From: Nocardiopsis flavescens
GTDB lineage: Bacteria > Actinomycetota > Actinomycetes > Streptosporangiales > Streptosporangiaceae
Direction of reading: 5' to 3'
DNA: 64,000 nt
NCBI RefSeq assembly: GCF_900141985.1
Contig: NZ_FQZK01000009.1
Coordinates: forward strand, 124,001-188,000
The notes under the pieces are model-generated. The model was not told where the DNA came from. It saw nothing but the letters and a program-made list of their open reading frames with translations, and made no database searches. The position numbers were made by a program, and so were the translations under genes. Below are positions 43,945 through 53,019 of this stretch, one piece after another; the stretch's first letter is position 1; each line of letters begins with the position of its first letter.

Positions 43945-44781
43945 ATGGACCCGACTCGCATCGCCTTCGAGAAACGGGGGACCGGCCGACCGCTGGTCCT
44001 CCTCCACGGACTGGGCGACCGCCGCCAGAGCTGGAGCGCGGTCGTTCCCCGCCTGGCCGGCGACTACCGGGTGTTCTGCGTCGACCTCCCGGGGTTCGGC
44101 CGGACGCCGGCGCCGCGGCCCGGCGAGCCCTACGACATCGTGTCGATGACCGACGCGGTGGAGTCCTTCTGCCGGTTCCACGGGCTGGAGCGCCCACACG
44201 TCGCGGGCAACTCGCTGGGCGGCTCCATCTCCCTGGAACTCGGCGTCCGGGGCGTCGCCGGATCGGTGACGGTGTTCTCCCCCGCCGGGTTCTCCGACAG
44301 CCTGGGCCGCTGGGGGCTGCGGGCGGTGGGCGCGTTCGCCAACCTCGCCGCCCGCGTCCCCATGCCGGTCAAGGAGCGGCTGGCGAGCACGCGCCCGGCC
44401 CGGGCGCTGGCCCGGGTCGCGCTGCGCGGGGACCCGTCCTCGCCGCAGGCCAAGGCCACGCACTTCAGCGTCCGCGGGCTCCAGGAGGGCGCGCCCTTCA
44501 TCCGGATGATCCCGCGCATCGCCGAGTACGACTTCACCGCCAGGCCGATCGACTGCCCCGTCACCATCGCCTGGGGCGACCACGACCGCACCCTGCTGCC
44601 GTCCAGCGCGGAGCACGCGCACCGGCGGGTGCCCACGGCGCGCATGGTCTCCCTGGTGGGCAGCGGCCACATCCCGATGACGGACGACCCGGTCTCGGTC
44701 GCCGAGCACATCAAGTGGACCTGCCGCTCGGCGGACCTGGGCCACCGCCGGCACGCGCACCTCGCCGGGGGACGCGCCTGA
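43945..44781 (+). CDS. Alpha/beta hydrolase
   Basis: A 278-aa alpha/beta hydrolase: oxyanion block LLHGLGDRRQSW, nucleophile Ser in GNSLGGS, catalytic Asp in IAWGDHDRT and His in GSGHIPMTDDP. It has no signal peptide, so it is intracellular. It is similar in pattern to small esterases and C-C hydrolases; substrate unknown. A perfect terminator follows. Confidence 0.85.
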   Translation: MDPTRIAFEKRGTGRPLVLLHGLGDRRQSWSAVVPRLAGDYRVFCVDLPGFGRTPAPRPGEPYDIVSMTDAVESFCRFHGLERPHVAGNSLGGSISLELGVRGVAGSVTVFSPAGFSDSLGRWGLRAVGAFANLAARVPMPVKERLASTRPARALARVALRGDPSSPQAKATHFSVRGLQEGAPFIRMIPRIAEYDFTARPIDCPVTIAWGDHDRTLLPSSAEHAHRRVPTARMVSLVGSGHIPMTDDPVSVAEHIKWTCRSADLGHRRHAHLAGGRA

Positions 44782-44793
44782 GGTGGCGGCCCG

Positions 44794-44814
44794 CCCGTCC
44801 GGCCGCCGGACGGG
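44794..44814 (+). terminator. Terminator after the alpha/beta hydrolase gene
   Basis: CCCGTCCGG and CCGGACGGG flank a CCG loop, 12 nt after the stop. Confidence 0.6.
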
Positions 44815-44947
44815 GGCCGGGGGAGGGCCCGCGGAACGCTGACGGGGGGACGGGGTGGTGCCCCCGGGACGCTTGTGTCAACGTTGTCTCCAGTCCATGT
44901 CGGCGGCCCGTCCACGAGGATCCGGGCGCTGGAGGAGGCGAGGGAAT

Positions 44948-47128
44948 GTGACTGTGACGCAGCGGCCCCCGGGCGACCCCGGTCGGTTGAGGGAGGAGGA
45001 GGCGCGCCTGCTCGGCTTCGCCGCGGCCTCGGTGGTGCCGGACGGGTTCGGCGCCCTGGACGCGCACGGCCGGGTGGACCCGGACCGGCCGGTGGAGACC
45101 TGGATCAGCGCCCGGATGACGCACGTGTTCTCCCTGGCCCACCTGCGCGGCGACGCGGGCGCCGCCGAGCGCGCCGACCACGGTGTGCGCGCGCTGGCCC
45201 GGGGCCCGCTGCGCGACGGGGAGCGGGGCGGGTGGTTCGACGAGGTCCCCGCGGAGCGCGCGCGGGGCCGCAAGTCCGCCTACCCGCACACCTTCGTCGC
45301 GCTGGCCGCGGCCTCGGCCGCCGTCGCGGGCCGGCCGGGCGCGCGGGAGCTCCTCGACGAGGCGCTGGCCGTCATCGAGGAGCGCTTCTGGGACGAGTCC
45401 GCGGGCGCCCTGCTGGAGAGCTGGGACGCGGACTGGAGCGAGACCGAGGACTACCGCGGCGCGAACAGCAACATGCACGCGGTCGAGGCGTTCCTGGCCG
45501 CCGCCGACGCCACCGGCGACGCGGTGTGGACCCGCCGGGCCCTGGCGATCGCCGAGCGCCTGGTCCACGGGGTGGCGGCCGGCCACGACTGGCGGCTGCC
45601 CGAGCACTTCACCGCCGACTGGAAGCCGCTGCCGGACTACAACCGCGACCACCCGGACCACCCGTTCCGGCCGTTCGGGAGCACCACCGGCCACCTGCTG
45701 GAGTGGGCGCGCCTGCTGGTGCACCTGGAGATCGCCCTGGACCGGGCGGGGGAGCCCGCCCCCGCGTGGCTGCGCGAGGACGCCGGGGCCCTGTTCGGGC
45801 ACGCGGTCCGGCGCGGCTGGGACGCGGACGGCGCCGAGGGCTTCGTCTACACCCTGGACTGGAGCGACCGGCCGGTGGTGCGCGAGCGCATGCACTGGGT
45901 GGCGGCCGAGGCGACCATGGCGGCGTGGGCGCTGGCCCTGCACACCCGGGACGGGTCCCTGCTGGAGCGCTACGAGCAGTGGTGGGACTACGCCGAGCGG
46001 TACCACCTGGACCTCGAACACGGCAGCTGGCACCACGAGCTCGACCCCGGGAACCGGCCCGCCGCCACGGTGTGGTCGGGCAAACCGGACGTGTACCACG
46101 CCTACCAGGCGACCCTGCTGCCGCAGCTGCCGCTGTCGGTCTCCCTGGCCGCGGCGGTGCGCGAGCACGCGGCGCCGCACCTGGTGGTCGTCGGCGAGAA
46201 CGTCATGGACCTGCTGCCGGTCCCGGGCTCTCCGGGGCTGCTGCGGGCGGCCCCGGGGGGCGGCCCGGCGAACACCGCGGTGGCCGCGCGCCGCCTCGGG
46301 GTGCCCACCCGGTTCCTGTCCCGGATCGGCTCGGACGGGTTCGGGCGGACCATCCGGCACCGACTGGCCGCGGAGGGGCTGGACCCGGACGGGCCGCTGA
46401 CCGCCGGGGAGCCGTCGGCGCTGGCGCTGGCCCGCCTGGGCGTGGACGGGTCGGCGGTGTACGACTTCCGGATGGACGAGGCCGCCGACTGGCGCTGGCG
46501 TCCGGGCGAGCTGCCCGAGGAGCTCGAACCGGGGGTGCGCGCCCTGCACGCCGCCTCCCTGGCGCTGTTCCGGGAGCCGGGCGCGACCGCGGTGGAGGAG
46601 CTGCTGCGGCGCGAGCACGCGCGGGACCAGGTGACGGTCGGCATCGACCCGAACATCCGGCCGGGCGTCATCGGCGACCCGGGGGCCGCGCGGGAGCGGG
46701 CCCTGCGCGACGCGGCGCTGGCGCACGTCGTGAAGGCGAGCGACGAGGACCTGGCGTTCCTGTACCCGGGCCGGGACACGGAGGAGGCCGCGGCGGAGCT
46801 GGCCGGGCTGGGCCCCTCGCTGGTCGTGGTGACCCGCGGGGCCGAGGGCGCCTTCGCCCTCGCCTCCGGGGCGCGGGCCGAGGTGGCCGCGCCCCGGGTC
46901 GGGGTGGTGGACACGGTCGGCGCGGGCGACACCTTCATGGGCGCCCTGCTGTCCTGGCTGGACGGCCGGGGCCGCCTGGGCGACGACCCGCGCGGACGGC
47001 TGGCCGGGCTGACGGAGGGGGAGCTGGAGGAGATGCTGTCCTTCGCCGCCCGGGCCGCGGCCGTCACCGTCACCCGCGAGGGGGCGGACCCGCCCACCAC
47101 CGCCGACCTGGAGCGCGACGGGTCATAG
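44948..47128 (+). CDS. AGE-family isomerase fused to PfkB-family sugar kinase
   Basis: A 726-aa two-enzyme fusion. Residues 1-~410 are an N-acylglucosamine 2-epimerase/mannose isomerase-type (alpha/alpha)6 barrel (TWISARMTHVFSLAHL, GANSNMHAVEAFL, RMHWVAAEATMAAWAL, HHELDPGNRPA). Residues ~415-720 are a PfkB kinase (LVVVGENVMDLLP, APGGGPANTAVAARRLG, catalytic DTVGAGDTFMGALLSW). If the first half is a mannose/fructose isomerase and the second a fructokinase, the protein would take mannose to fructose 6-phosphate in one chain. GTG 44948 follows GGAGGAGG at 9 nt. The join is in a single clean frame, not a frameshift. Confidence 0.87.
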   Translation: MTVTQRPPGDPGRLREEEARLLGFAAASVVPDGFGALDAHGRVDPDRPVETWISARMTHVFSLAHLRGDAGAAERADHGVRALARGPLRDGERGGWFDEVPAERARGRKSAYPHTFVALAAASAAVAGRPGARELLDEALAVIEERFWDESAGALLESWDADWSETEDYRGANSNMHAVEAFLAAADATGDAVWTRRALAIAERLVHGVAAGHDWRLPEHFTADWKPLPDYNRDHPDHPFRPFGSTTGHLLEWARLLVHLEIALDRAGEPAPAWLREDAGALFGHAVRRGWDADGAEGFVYTLDWSDRPVVRERMHWVAAEATMAAWALALHTRDGSLLERYEQWWDYAERYHLDLEHGSWHHELDPGNRPAATVWSGKPDVYHAYQATLLPQLPLSVSLAAAVREHAAPHLVVVGENVMDLLPVPGSPGLLRAAPGGGPANTAVAARRLGVPTRFLSRIGSDGFGRTIRHRLAAEGLDPDGPLTAGEPSALALARLGVDGSAVYDFRMDEAADWRWRPGELPEELEPGVRALHAASLALFREPGATAVEELLRREHARDQVTVGIDPNIRPGVIGDPGAARERALRDAALAHVVKASDEDLAFLYPGRDTEEAAAELAGLGPSLVVVTRGAEGAFALASGARAEVAAPRVGVVDTVGAGDTFMGALLSWLDGRGRLGDDPRGRLAGLTEGELEEMLSFAARAAAVTVTREGADPPTTADLERDGS

Positions 47129-48259
47129 CCCTTCGAGGGTGTGGTCGATGAGGTGGTCCACGACGTCGGTGAAGCGTCCCCGGCGGTCGTGGGCCGCCCG
47201 CTGGCGGGCCGCCCCCGAGCCGCGGCCGCGCAGCCGGTCCAGCAGGTCGGCCGCCAGGTCGGCGTCGCCGTTGTCGAGCAGCCCCGGCAGCGCCGCCGCC
47301 AGCAGCCGGTCCATGGCCACCGCCGCGGGCAGGGACTCGCCGGTGAGCGGGTCCGGGACCACGCCCTCCAGCCCGTCGCGGGACGCCCGCCACAGGGCCG
47401 CCCGCAGGGCGGTGTCGCCGACCTCCGGGGCGGGGACGCCGTGTTCGACGTCGGTCAGCACGCGGGTGGCCAGGCCCCGGGTGAGGGTCGCGAACAACAG
47501 CGCCTCCTCCGCGGTGGCCGCCACGTCGCCCACCCGGATCTCCAGGGTGGGCAGGTGGTCGGAGAGCCGGACGTCCCAATAGACCATGTGCCGGTCCAGG
47601 ATCGCCCCGGCGTCGGCCAGGGCGCGCACCGCGCGCTCGTGGTCGGCCAGGGAGCGCAGGCTCGGGGGCGGCCCCGCCGAGGGCAGGCGGTTCCAGGCGA
47701 CGGTCCTCCAGCTGGCGTGGCCGGTGTCGCGGCCGTTCTGGAAGGGCGAGTTCGCCGACATCGCCACCAGGAAGGGGAGCCAGCGGCGCAGGCGCCCGGC
47801 GGCGAGTACCGCGCTCCCCCGGTCGGGGACCCCCACGTGGACGTGGCACCCGCACACGACGTGCGACTCGCGCAGCGCCCCGAAGTGTGCGGCGATGTCG
47901 GCGTAGCGGGCGCCGTCGCTGACGTCGGCGGACGCCGGGTCGCCCAGGACCGCGGTCCCCGAGGCGACCACGGCGAGCCCGGCGACGTCGGCGGCGCGGG
48001 CCAGCTCGCGCCGGGCCGCGCGCAGGAACCGGCGCGCGTCCGCGGCGTCGCCGCACACGGGGCTGTTGGCCTCCACCTGGACCCGGGTGAACTCGCCGCA
48101 CAGGCGGTCGGACATCCGGGCCCGGGCCAGCAGGTCGGGGGCGCGGGACACGATGCGGCGGGTCCGGGGGTCGACGACGAAGAATTCCTCCTCGACGCCG
48201 AAGGTGGGCGGGGCGACCCGGGGGCGCGGGTCGTGTTCGATGAGCGGGTGGTTCCGCAT
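47123..48259 (-). CDS. Carboxylate-amine ligase, GCS2 (YbdK) family
   Basis: A 378-aa GCS2-type glutamate-cysteine-ligase-like enzyme: TFGVEEEFFVVDPRTRR near the start, CGEFTRVQVEANSPVCG, CGCHVHVGVPDR, and TLEIRVGDVAATAEEA. Members join glutamate or similar carboxylates to amines with ATP. The ATG at 48259 follows AGGAGGG. Its 3' end overlaps the convergent fusion gene by 6 bp. The true substrate (cysteine or another amine) is uncertain. Confidence 0.85.
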   Translation of the reverse strand: MRNHPLIEHDPRPRVAPPTFGVEEEFFVVDPRTRRIVSRAPDLLARARMSDRLCGEFTRVQVEANSPVCGDAADARRFLRAARRELARAADVAGLAVVASGTAVLGDPASADVSDGARYADIAAHFGALRESHVVCGCHVHVGVPDRGSAVLAAGRLRRWLPFLVAMSANSPFQNGRDTGHASWRTVAWNRLPSAGPPPSLRSLADHERAVRALADAGAILDRHMVYWDVRLSDHLPTLEIRVGDVAATAEEALLFATLTRGLATRVLTDVEHGVPAPEVGDTALRAALWRASRDGLEGVVPDPLTGESLPAAVAMDRLLAAALPGLLDNGDADLAADLLDRLRGRGSGAARQRAAHDRRGRFTDVVDHLIDHTLEGL

Positions 48260-48339
48260 CGAGGTCGTTCCCTCCTGCCGTCGGAAGCGTCCCCGCACTG
48301 ATATCCCGGGCGGGACGGCCGCGACAGTGTCCGGGAGAG

Positions 48340-48378
48340 GACAAAAAACTATCCCGTGGCACATGTGTCGTTTTTGTC
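48340..48378. promoter_or_regulatory. Inverted repeat in divergent promoter
   Basis: GACAAAAA (48340-48347) and TTTTTGTC (48371-48378) face each other 23 nt apart. They lie in an AT-rich pocket between the divergent GCS2 and LuxR genes and may be a regulator site; the regulator is not known. Confidence 0.45.
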
Positions 48379-48648
48379 TGCTTCGCGGGGTCGGGTTCCC
48401 GCCGCGTTACGGCTTGATAACCGCGGTGTGCGCCCGGACGGCCGCGCGCGGCCGTCCGGAGGGTGATCCGTGTCACCTTTTGGCGGATCGGAACCCCAGG
48501 TGAAACGGGGGGAACAGGCGCCACGGGAGAGACGCGCCGGAGCCGCCGGCCGTCCCGTGCGCACGCGCGTGCGGCTCCGCGCGGGTATCGGTGAAACGAC
48601 CAGTGTGCCCCGGGGCACCTGCCGCGGCGGGCCCCGCTGTGCGACTCT

Positions 48649-51387
48649 GTGCCCGTGATCGGCAGGAACACCGGCCCCGGGGCGATCCGCCTGAGGGGCC
48701 GCGACACGGAGCTGCGGGACCTCGCCGGAGTACTGGACGGCGCGAGGGCCCGGCTCGGCGCGTCCCTCCTGTTCACCGGCGGCCCGGGCCGGGGCAAGAG
48801 CGCCCTGCTGGCCCACCTGCGCGCCGACGCCGGTGATTTCACCGTGCTCCACTGCGGCGGTGTCGCCGACGAGGCCGACCTCCCCCTGGCCGGGCTCGAA
48901 CGCCTGCTGCGCCCCCTGGCCCCGCACCCCGCCCCGCTGGCCGAGGCCCTGTCCCGCGGTCGGGACGGCGACCGGCTGGCCCTGTCGACCGCCCTGCTGG
49001 ACCGGCTCACCGCCCAGGGCCGGCTGCTGGTGTGCGTCGACGACGCGGAGCGGCTCGACGGCCCCTCCCTGGACGCCCTGGCCTTCGCGGCCCGCCGCCT
49101 GTCCGGCAGCGCCGCGGCGATCGTGTTCGCCGCCCGCGACGGCCGGGTCAAGCCGGGCTCGGCCCACGACCTGGTGCCCGGCGTGCCCGAGCGGCGGCTG
49201 CACCCCCTGAGCGAGCGGGCGCTCCACGACATCCTCACGGACCGCGCCCCGGCCGGGCTGCCCGCCCCGGCGCGGGCGGCCCTGGTGCGCGCGGCCCACG
49301 GCAACCCCGCCGTCCTCCTGGGACACCTGGAGTCCCGGGTCCCCGACGCGGACGACCCCTTCCCCGGGGAGCCGCGGCTGCCGACCCGGCTCCGCGCCGA
49401 CCTGCTGTCCCCCTACCGGGACCTGCCCGGACGCACCCTGTCCCTGCTCCTCCTGGCCGCGCTGGGCGGGGACGTCCCGCTGCACCTGCTGGCGAGGGCG
49501 GCCGGCGCCGCCGGACCCGCCGCGGCCGACCTGGAACCCGCCGAGGAGGCGGGGGCGGTGCGGGTGGAGGACGACCTCGTCGTCTTCGCCGACCCCCTGG
49601 TGGGGCGGGCGTTCGCGCAGGATGCGCCGGCCGTCGTGCTGCGCGCCGCCCACCGCGCCCTGGCGGACGTGACCGACCGCGGCACCGACCCGGTGCGGTT
49701 CGTCCGGCACACCGCGGCCGGGGCCGAGGGCCCCGACGCCGCGCTGGCCGACTCCGTCGAGGCCGTCGCCCGGTCCGCCAAGCGCGTGGCGGGGCGCAAC
49801 GAGGCCTCGTTCGCCCACGAGCGGGCCGCCCTCCTCACACCCGACCCCGACGTCCGGGCCTGCCGCCTCAACAGCGCGGCCTACGAGGCCTACATGGCGG
49901 GCCACTCCGAGCACGCGGCGCGGCTCCTCTCCCGGGCCCGCCCGCTGGCCGTCACCGACCGGCGGCGCGCACTGATCGACCTCGTCGACGCCCAGCTGGC
50001 CATGCGCAGCTCCAACGCGATCGACGTCGCGGAGCTGCTCTACGGCGTGGGCCGCGACCTCATCCCGCACGACCGCACGCTCGCCCTGCGCACCCTGGTC
50101 CGCTCGGCCGACGCGGCCTCGCTGGCGGGCGACCCCGTACGGCACGCGCGCGCGGCCGAGCTGGCGCTGCCGCTGGTGCGCCCCGACGACTCCGACCGGG
50201 TGCGCATGGCCGCCTCCTTCCTGGAGGGGTGCACCATCTCCTTCCGGGGCGACTACCCCGGCTCCACCCCCCTGCTGCGCGAGGCCGTCCGGCTCGCGGA
50301 CGCGGTCGACCGGCCCTCGGAGCTGATCTGGGGGAGCGTGGCGGGGCTGCGCCTGTCGGACAGCCTGTTCGTGCGGCGCGCCAACACCCGCGCCGTGGAA
50401 CTGGCCCGCCAGGGGGGCGAGCGGGCCACCGTCCCCGCCGCCCTGGGGTTCCTGGTGTTCTCCGAATTCTGGAGCGGGCGCTTCCCGTCCGCCGCCGGGA
50501 CCGCGCTCCACGGCCTGCGGGCCTCCCGGGAGAGCGGCCAGACCATCTGGGCCACCCAGCACCTGGCGTCGCTGGCGATGATCGCCGCGGTCCAGGGGGA
50601 CGTGGACACCTGCCGCATCCGGGCGCGGGCCGTCGCCTCCCAGGCGGGCGAGAACAGCCTCGGCCTGGCCGCGGCCCTTGCCTCGTGGGCGCTGGCCGTC
50701 CTGGAGCTGTCGCGCGGCAACGCCGCCGAGGCCTTCTTCCGGCTCCGGTCCCTGGTGCACGCGGGGCCGGGCCAGGGCCACCCCACGATGCGGCTGCTCA
50801 CCGCGCCGCACTTCGTGGAGGCGGCCACCCGCATCGGCGAGCTGGCCTGGGCGCGGACCTCCCTGGCGGGGTACCGCCGCTGGGCGGACGCGATCGACTC
50901 CCCCGGCGCGCAGGCCCTGGCCGAGCGCTGCGCCGGGCTGCTGGCCCCGCAGGACGAGGCCGCCGACCACTTCGAGAGCGCCCTGGCCCTGCACCGGGCC
51001 TGCGGCGACGACGACGTCGAACACGCCCGTACCCAGCTGCTGTTCGGCGTTTACCTGCGCCGGGCGCGCCTGCCGGGGCGGGCGCGCGAACACCTGCACA
51101 ACGCGCAGGAGTCCTTCGAGCGCTTCGGCGCCCGGCTGTGGGTCCGCCAGACCCGGGCCGAGCTGCGCGCCCTGGGCACGGGGGAGCGCGGACCGGAGTC
51201 CCCGTCCACCGGCGAGCTGACCGCCCAGCAGCAGCAGATCGCCCGGCTGGTCGCCGAGGGCGCGACCAACCGCGAGGTGGCCGCGCACATGTTCATCAGC
51301 CCGCGCACGGTGGAGCACCACCTGCGCGGCATCTTCCGCAAGCTCGGCATCAGGTCCCGGGTGGACCTGGCCCGCCTCTTCAACTGA
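48649..51387 (+). CDS. LAL-type LuxR transcriptional regulator
   Basis: A 912-aa large ATP-binding LuxR regulator. An N-terminal AAA-like ATPase has Walker A GGPGRGKSALLAHL (~45-58) and a Walker B-like strand LLVCVDDAERLDG. A long helical middle follows, and the C-terminal LuxR HTH is LTAQQQQIARLVAEGATNREVAAHMFISPRTVEHHL (given here in part: ATNREVAAHMFISPRTVEHH). Alternative start GTG at 48655. It could control the downstream liv operon, 102 nt away, though a TetR-like operator lies there. Confidence 0.85.
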   Translation: MPVIGRNTGPGAIRLRGRDTELRDLAGVLDGARARLGASLLFTGGPGRGKSALLAHLRADAGDFTVLHCGGVADEADLPLAGLERLLRPLAPHPAPLAEALSRGRDGDRLALSTALLDRLTAQGRLLVCVDDAERLDGPSLDALAFAARRLSGSAAAIVFAARDGRVKPGSAHDLVPGVPERRLHPLSERALHDILTDRAPAGLPAPARAALVRAAHGNPAVLLGHLESRVPDADDPFPGEPRLPTRLRADLLSPYRDLPGRTLSLLLLAALGGDVPLHLLARAAGAAGPAAADLEPAEEAGAVRVEDDLVVFADPLVGRAFAQDAPAVVLRAAHRALADVTDRGTDPVRFVRHTAAGAEGPDAALADSVEAVARSAKRVAGRNEASFAHERAALLTPDPDVRACRLNSAAYEAYMAGHSEHAARLLSRARPLAVTDRRRALIDLVDAQLAMRSSNAIDVAELLYGVGRDLIPHDRTLALRTLVRSADAASLAGDPVRHARAAELALPLVRPDDSDRVRMAASFLEGCTISFRGDYPGSTPLLREAVRLADAVDRPSELIWGSVAGLRLSDSLFVRRANTRAVELARQGGERATVPAALGFLVFSEFWSGRFPSAAGTALHGLRASRESGQTIWATQHLASLAMIAAVQGDVDTCRIRARAVASQAGENSLGLAAALASWALAVLELSRGNAAEAFFRLRSLVHAGPGQGHPTMRLLTAPHFVEAATRIGELAWARTSLAGYRRWADAIDSPGAQALAERCAGLLAPQDEAADHFESALALHRACGDDDVEHARTQLLFGVYLRRARLPGRAREHLHNAQESFERFGARLWVRQTRAELRALGTGERGPESPSTGELTAQQQQIARLVAEGATNREVAAHMFISPRTVEHHLRGIFRKLGIRSRVDLARLFN

Positions 51388-51428
51388 CGTCCCCGGGGAC
51401 GCGGACGCCGGTTCCGCGCACCCGCTTC

Positions 51429-51446
51429 ATACCAACCGGTCGGTAT
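51429..51446. promoter_or_regulatory. TetR-like operator at the liv promoter
   Basis: ATACCAACC is followed by GGTCGGTAT, an 18-bp palindrome with one mismatched pair, of the ACCnACCGGTnGGT type bound by many TetR repressors. It overlaps a TATAGC -10-like hexamer and lies 44 nt before the livG-like ATG. No tetR gene is in the window. Confidence 0.65.
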
Positions 51447-51489
51447 AGCCTCCCGGTCCCGACACGAAAGGCGGGGTGGAACGCATCCC

Positions 51490-52281
51490 ATGACGACGAC
51501 AGCGACCGAACACCTCCTGACGGCGGAGGGGATCACCGTCCGCTTCGGGGGCCTGACCGCACTCGACGGCGTCGGGCTGCGGGTCCGCCCGGACGGTGTC
51601 ACCGGGCTCATCGGACCCAACGGGGCCGGCAAGACCACCCTGTTCAACGTGCTCTCGGGGATCCTGCGCCCCTCCGCCGGCACGCTCACCTGGAAGGGCG
51701 GGCCCCCGCCCGGGCGCAGGCCCCACCACCTCGCCCGCGCCGGGATCGCCCGCACCTTCCAGGGGCTGCACCTTTTCCCGCTGATGACGGTCCTGGACAA
51801 CGTCGTCGCCGGTGCCGACCGCCTCGCCCGCGGCGGGCCCCTCTCCCTGGTCACCGGCCTGGGCCGCCACCACCGCGACGAGCGCGAACTCCGCGCCCGC
51901 GCCCTGGCCGCCCTGGAGCGCTTCGGCGTCGCCGACACCGCGCACCGCCTGCCCGGCACCCTGCCCTACGGCGTCCAGAAGCAGGTCGCCCTCGCCCGCG
52001 CCTGCGTGTGCGACCCCGAGCTGCTCCTGCTCGACGAACCCGCCGGGGGCCTCTCCGGCGGCCAGGTCGACGAGCTGGCCGCGCAGATCCGCTCCCTGGC
52101 CCGGGACACGGCCGTCGTCCTGGTCGAACACCACATGGACCTGGTCATGCGGGTCTGCGACCACATCGTCGTCCTGGACTTCGGCCGGGTCATCTCCGCC
52201 GGGACCCCCGACGAGGTGCGCGCCGACCCCGCCGTCACCCGCGCCTACCTGGGCACCGCCGGGGAGGGGGACGCCCGATGA
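51490..52281 (+). CDS. livG: Branched-chain amino acid-type ABC transporter ATPase LivG
   Basis: A 263-aa ABC ATPase: Walker A GPNGAGKTTLFNVLSG, Q-loop region RTFQGLHLFPLMTVLDNV typical of LivG, signature LPYGVQKQVALARAC (a degenerate LSGGQ position), Walker B LLLLDEPAGG and the H-loop VEHHMD. It is the first of five liv-type genes and overlaps livF by 4 bp. The system imports branched-chain amino acids, amides, urea or related small compounds; the ligand is set by the binding protein. Confidence 0.88.
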   Translation: MTTTATEHLLTAEGITVRFGGLTALDGVGLRVRPDGVTGLIGPNGAGKTTLFNVLSGILRPSAGTLTWKGGPPPGRRPHHLARAGIARTFQGLHLFPLMTVLDNVVAGADRLARGGPLSLVTGLGRHHRDERELRARALAALERFGVADTAHRLPGTLPYGVQKQVALARACVCDPELLLLDEPAGGLSGGQVDELAAQIRSLARDTAVVLVEHHMDLVMRVCDHIVVLDFGRVISAGTPDEVRADPAVTRAYLGTAGEGDAR

Positions 52282-52994
52282 GCGCCGCCCTGCTGGAGGT
52301 CGTGGGCCTCGGCGCCTCCTACGGCGCGGTCCGCGCGCTGGACTCCGTCTCCTTCACCGTCCCCGAACGCGGCTTCCGGGCCGTCCTGGGCGCCAACGGG
52401 GCGGGCAAGACCACCCTGCTGCGCACCCTCACCGGCCTGCACCGCGCCGACGCGGGCCGAGTGCTGCTCGACGGCGAGGACATCACCCGGATGCCCGCCG
52501 AGCGCGTCATCACCCGGGGCCTGGCCCACGTCCCCGAGGGGGGCGGCGTCATCACCGGGCTCACCGTCGAGGAGAACCTGCGCCTGGGCGCGCTGTGGCG
52601 CTCCCCGCGCCGCGACCGCGCCACCGAGGCCGAGGTGCTGGAGCTGTTCCCGCCGCTGGTCCCGCGGCTGGGCCGGTCCGCGGGCACCCTGTCCGGCGGC
52701 GAGCGCCAGATGCTCGCCATCGGGCGCGCCCTCATGGCCCGCCCCCGGGTGCTGCTGCTGGACGAGCCCTCCCTGGGGCTGGCACCGCTGGTCACCCGGC
52801 AGATCTTCGCCCTCCTGCGCGACCTGCGCGAGCGCACCGGGCTCACCGTCGTCCTCGTCGAGCAGAACGCCGCCGGGGCGCTGGCCGCCACCGACAGCGG
52901 CGTCGTCCTCGGCCAGGGCCGGGTGGCCGTGGAGGGGCCCTCCGCGGAACTGCTCTCCGACGACCGCACGCGCCACGCCTACCTGGGCTTTTGA
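52278..52994 (+). CDS. livF: Branched-chain amino acid-type ABC transporter ATPase LivF
   Basis: A 238-aa ABC ATPase: Walker A GANGAGKTTLLRTLTG, Q-loop HVPEGGGVITGLTVEENL, signature TLSGGERQMLAIGRAL, Walker B VLLLDEPSLGLAP and VEQNAAGAL in the H-loop position (Gln in place of His is usual for LivF). The ATG at 52278 overlaps the livG stop (ATGA). Confidence 0.9.
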   Translation: MSAALLEVVGLGASYGAVRALDSVSFTVPERGFRAVLGANGAGKTTLLRTLTGLHRADAGRVLLDGEDITRMPAERVITRGLAHVPEGGGVITGLTVEENLRLGALWRSPRRDRATEAEVLELFPPLVPRLGRSAGTLSGGERQMLAIGRALMARPRVLLLDEPSLGLAPLVTRQIFALLRDLRERTGLTVVLVEQNAAGALAATDSGVVLGQGRVAVEGPSAELLSDDRTRHAYLGF

Positions 52995-53019
52995 CCCCGG
53001 ACCCCGAGGAGCACCCCCC

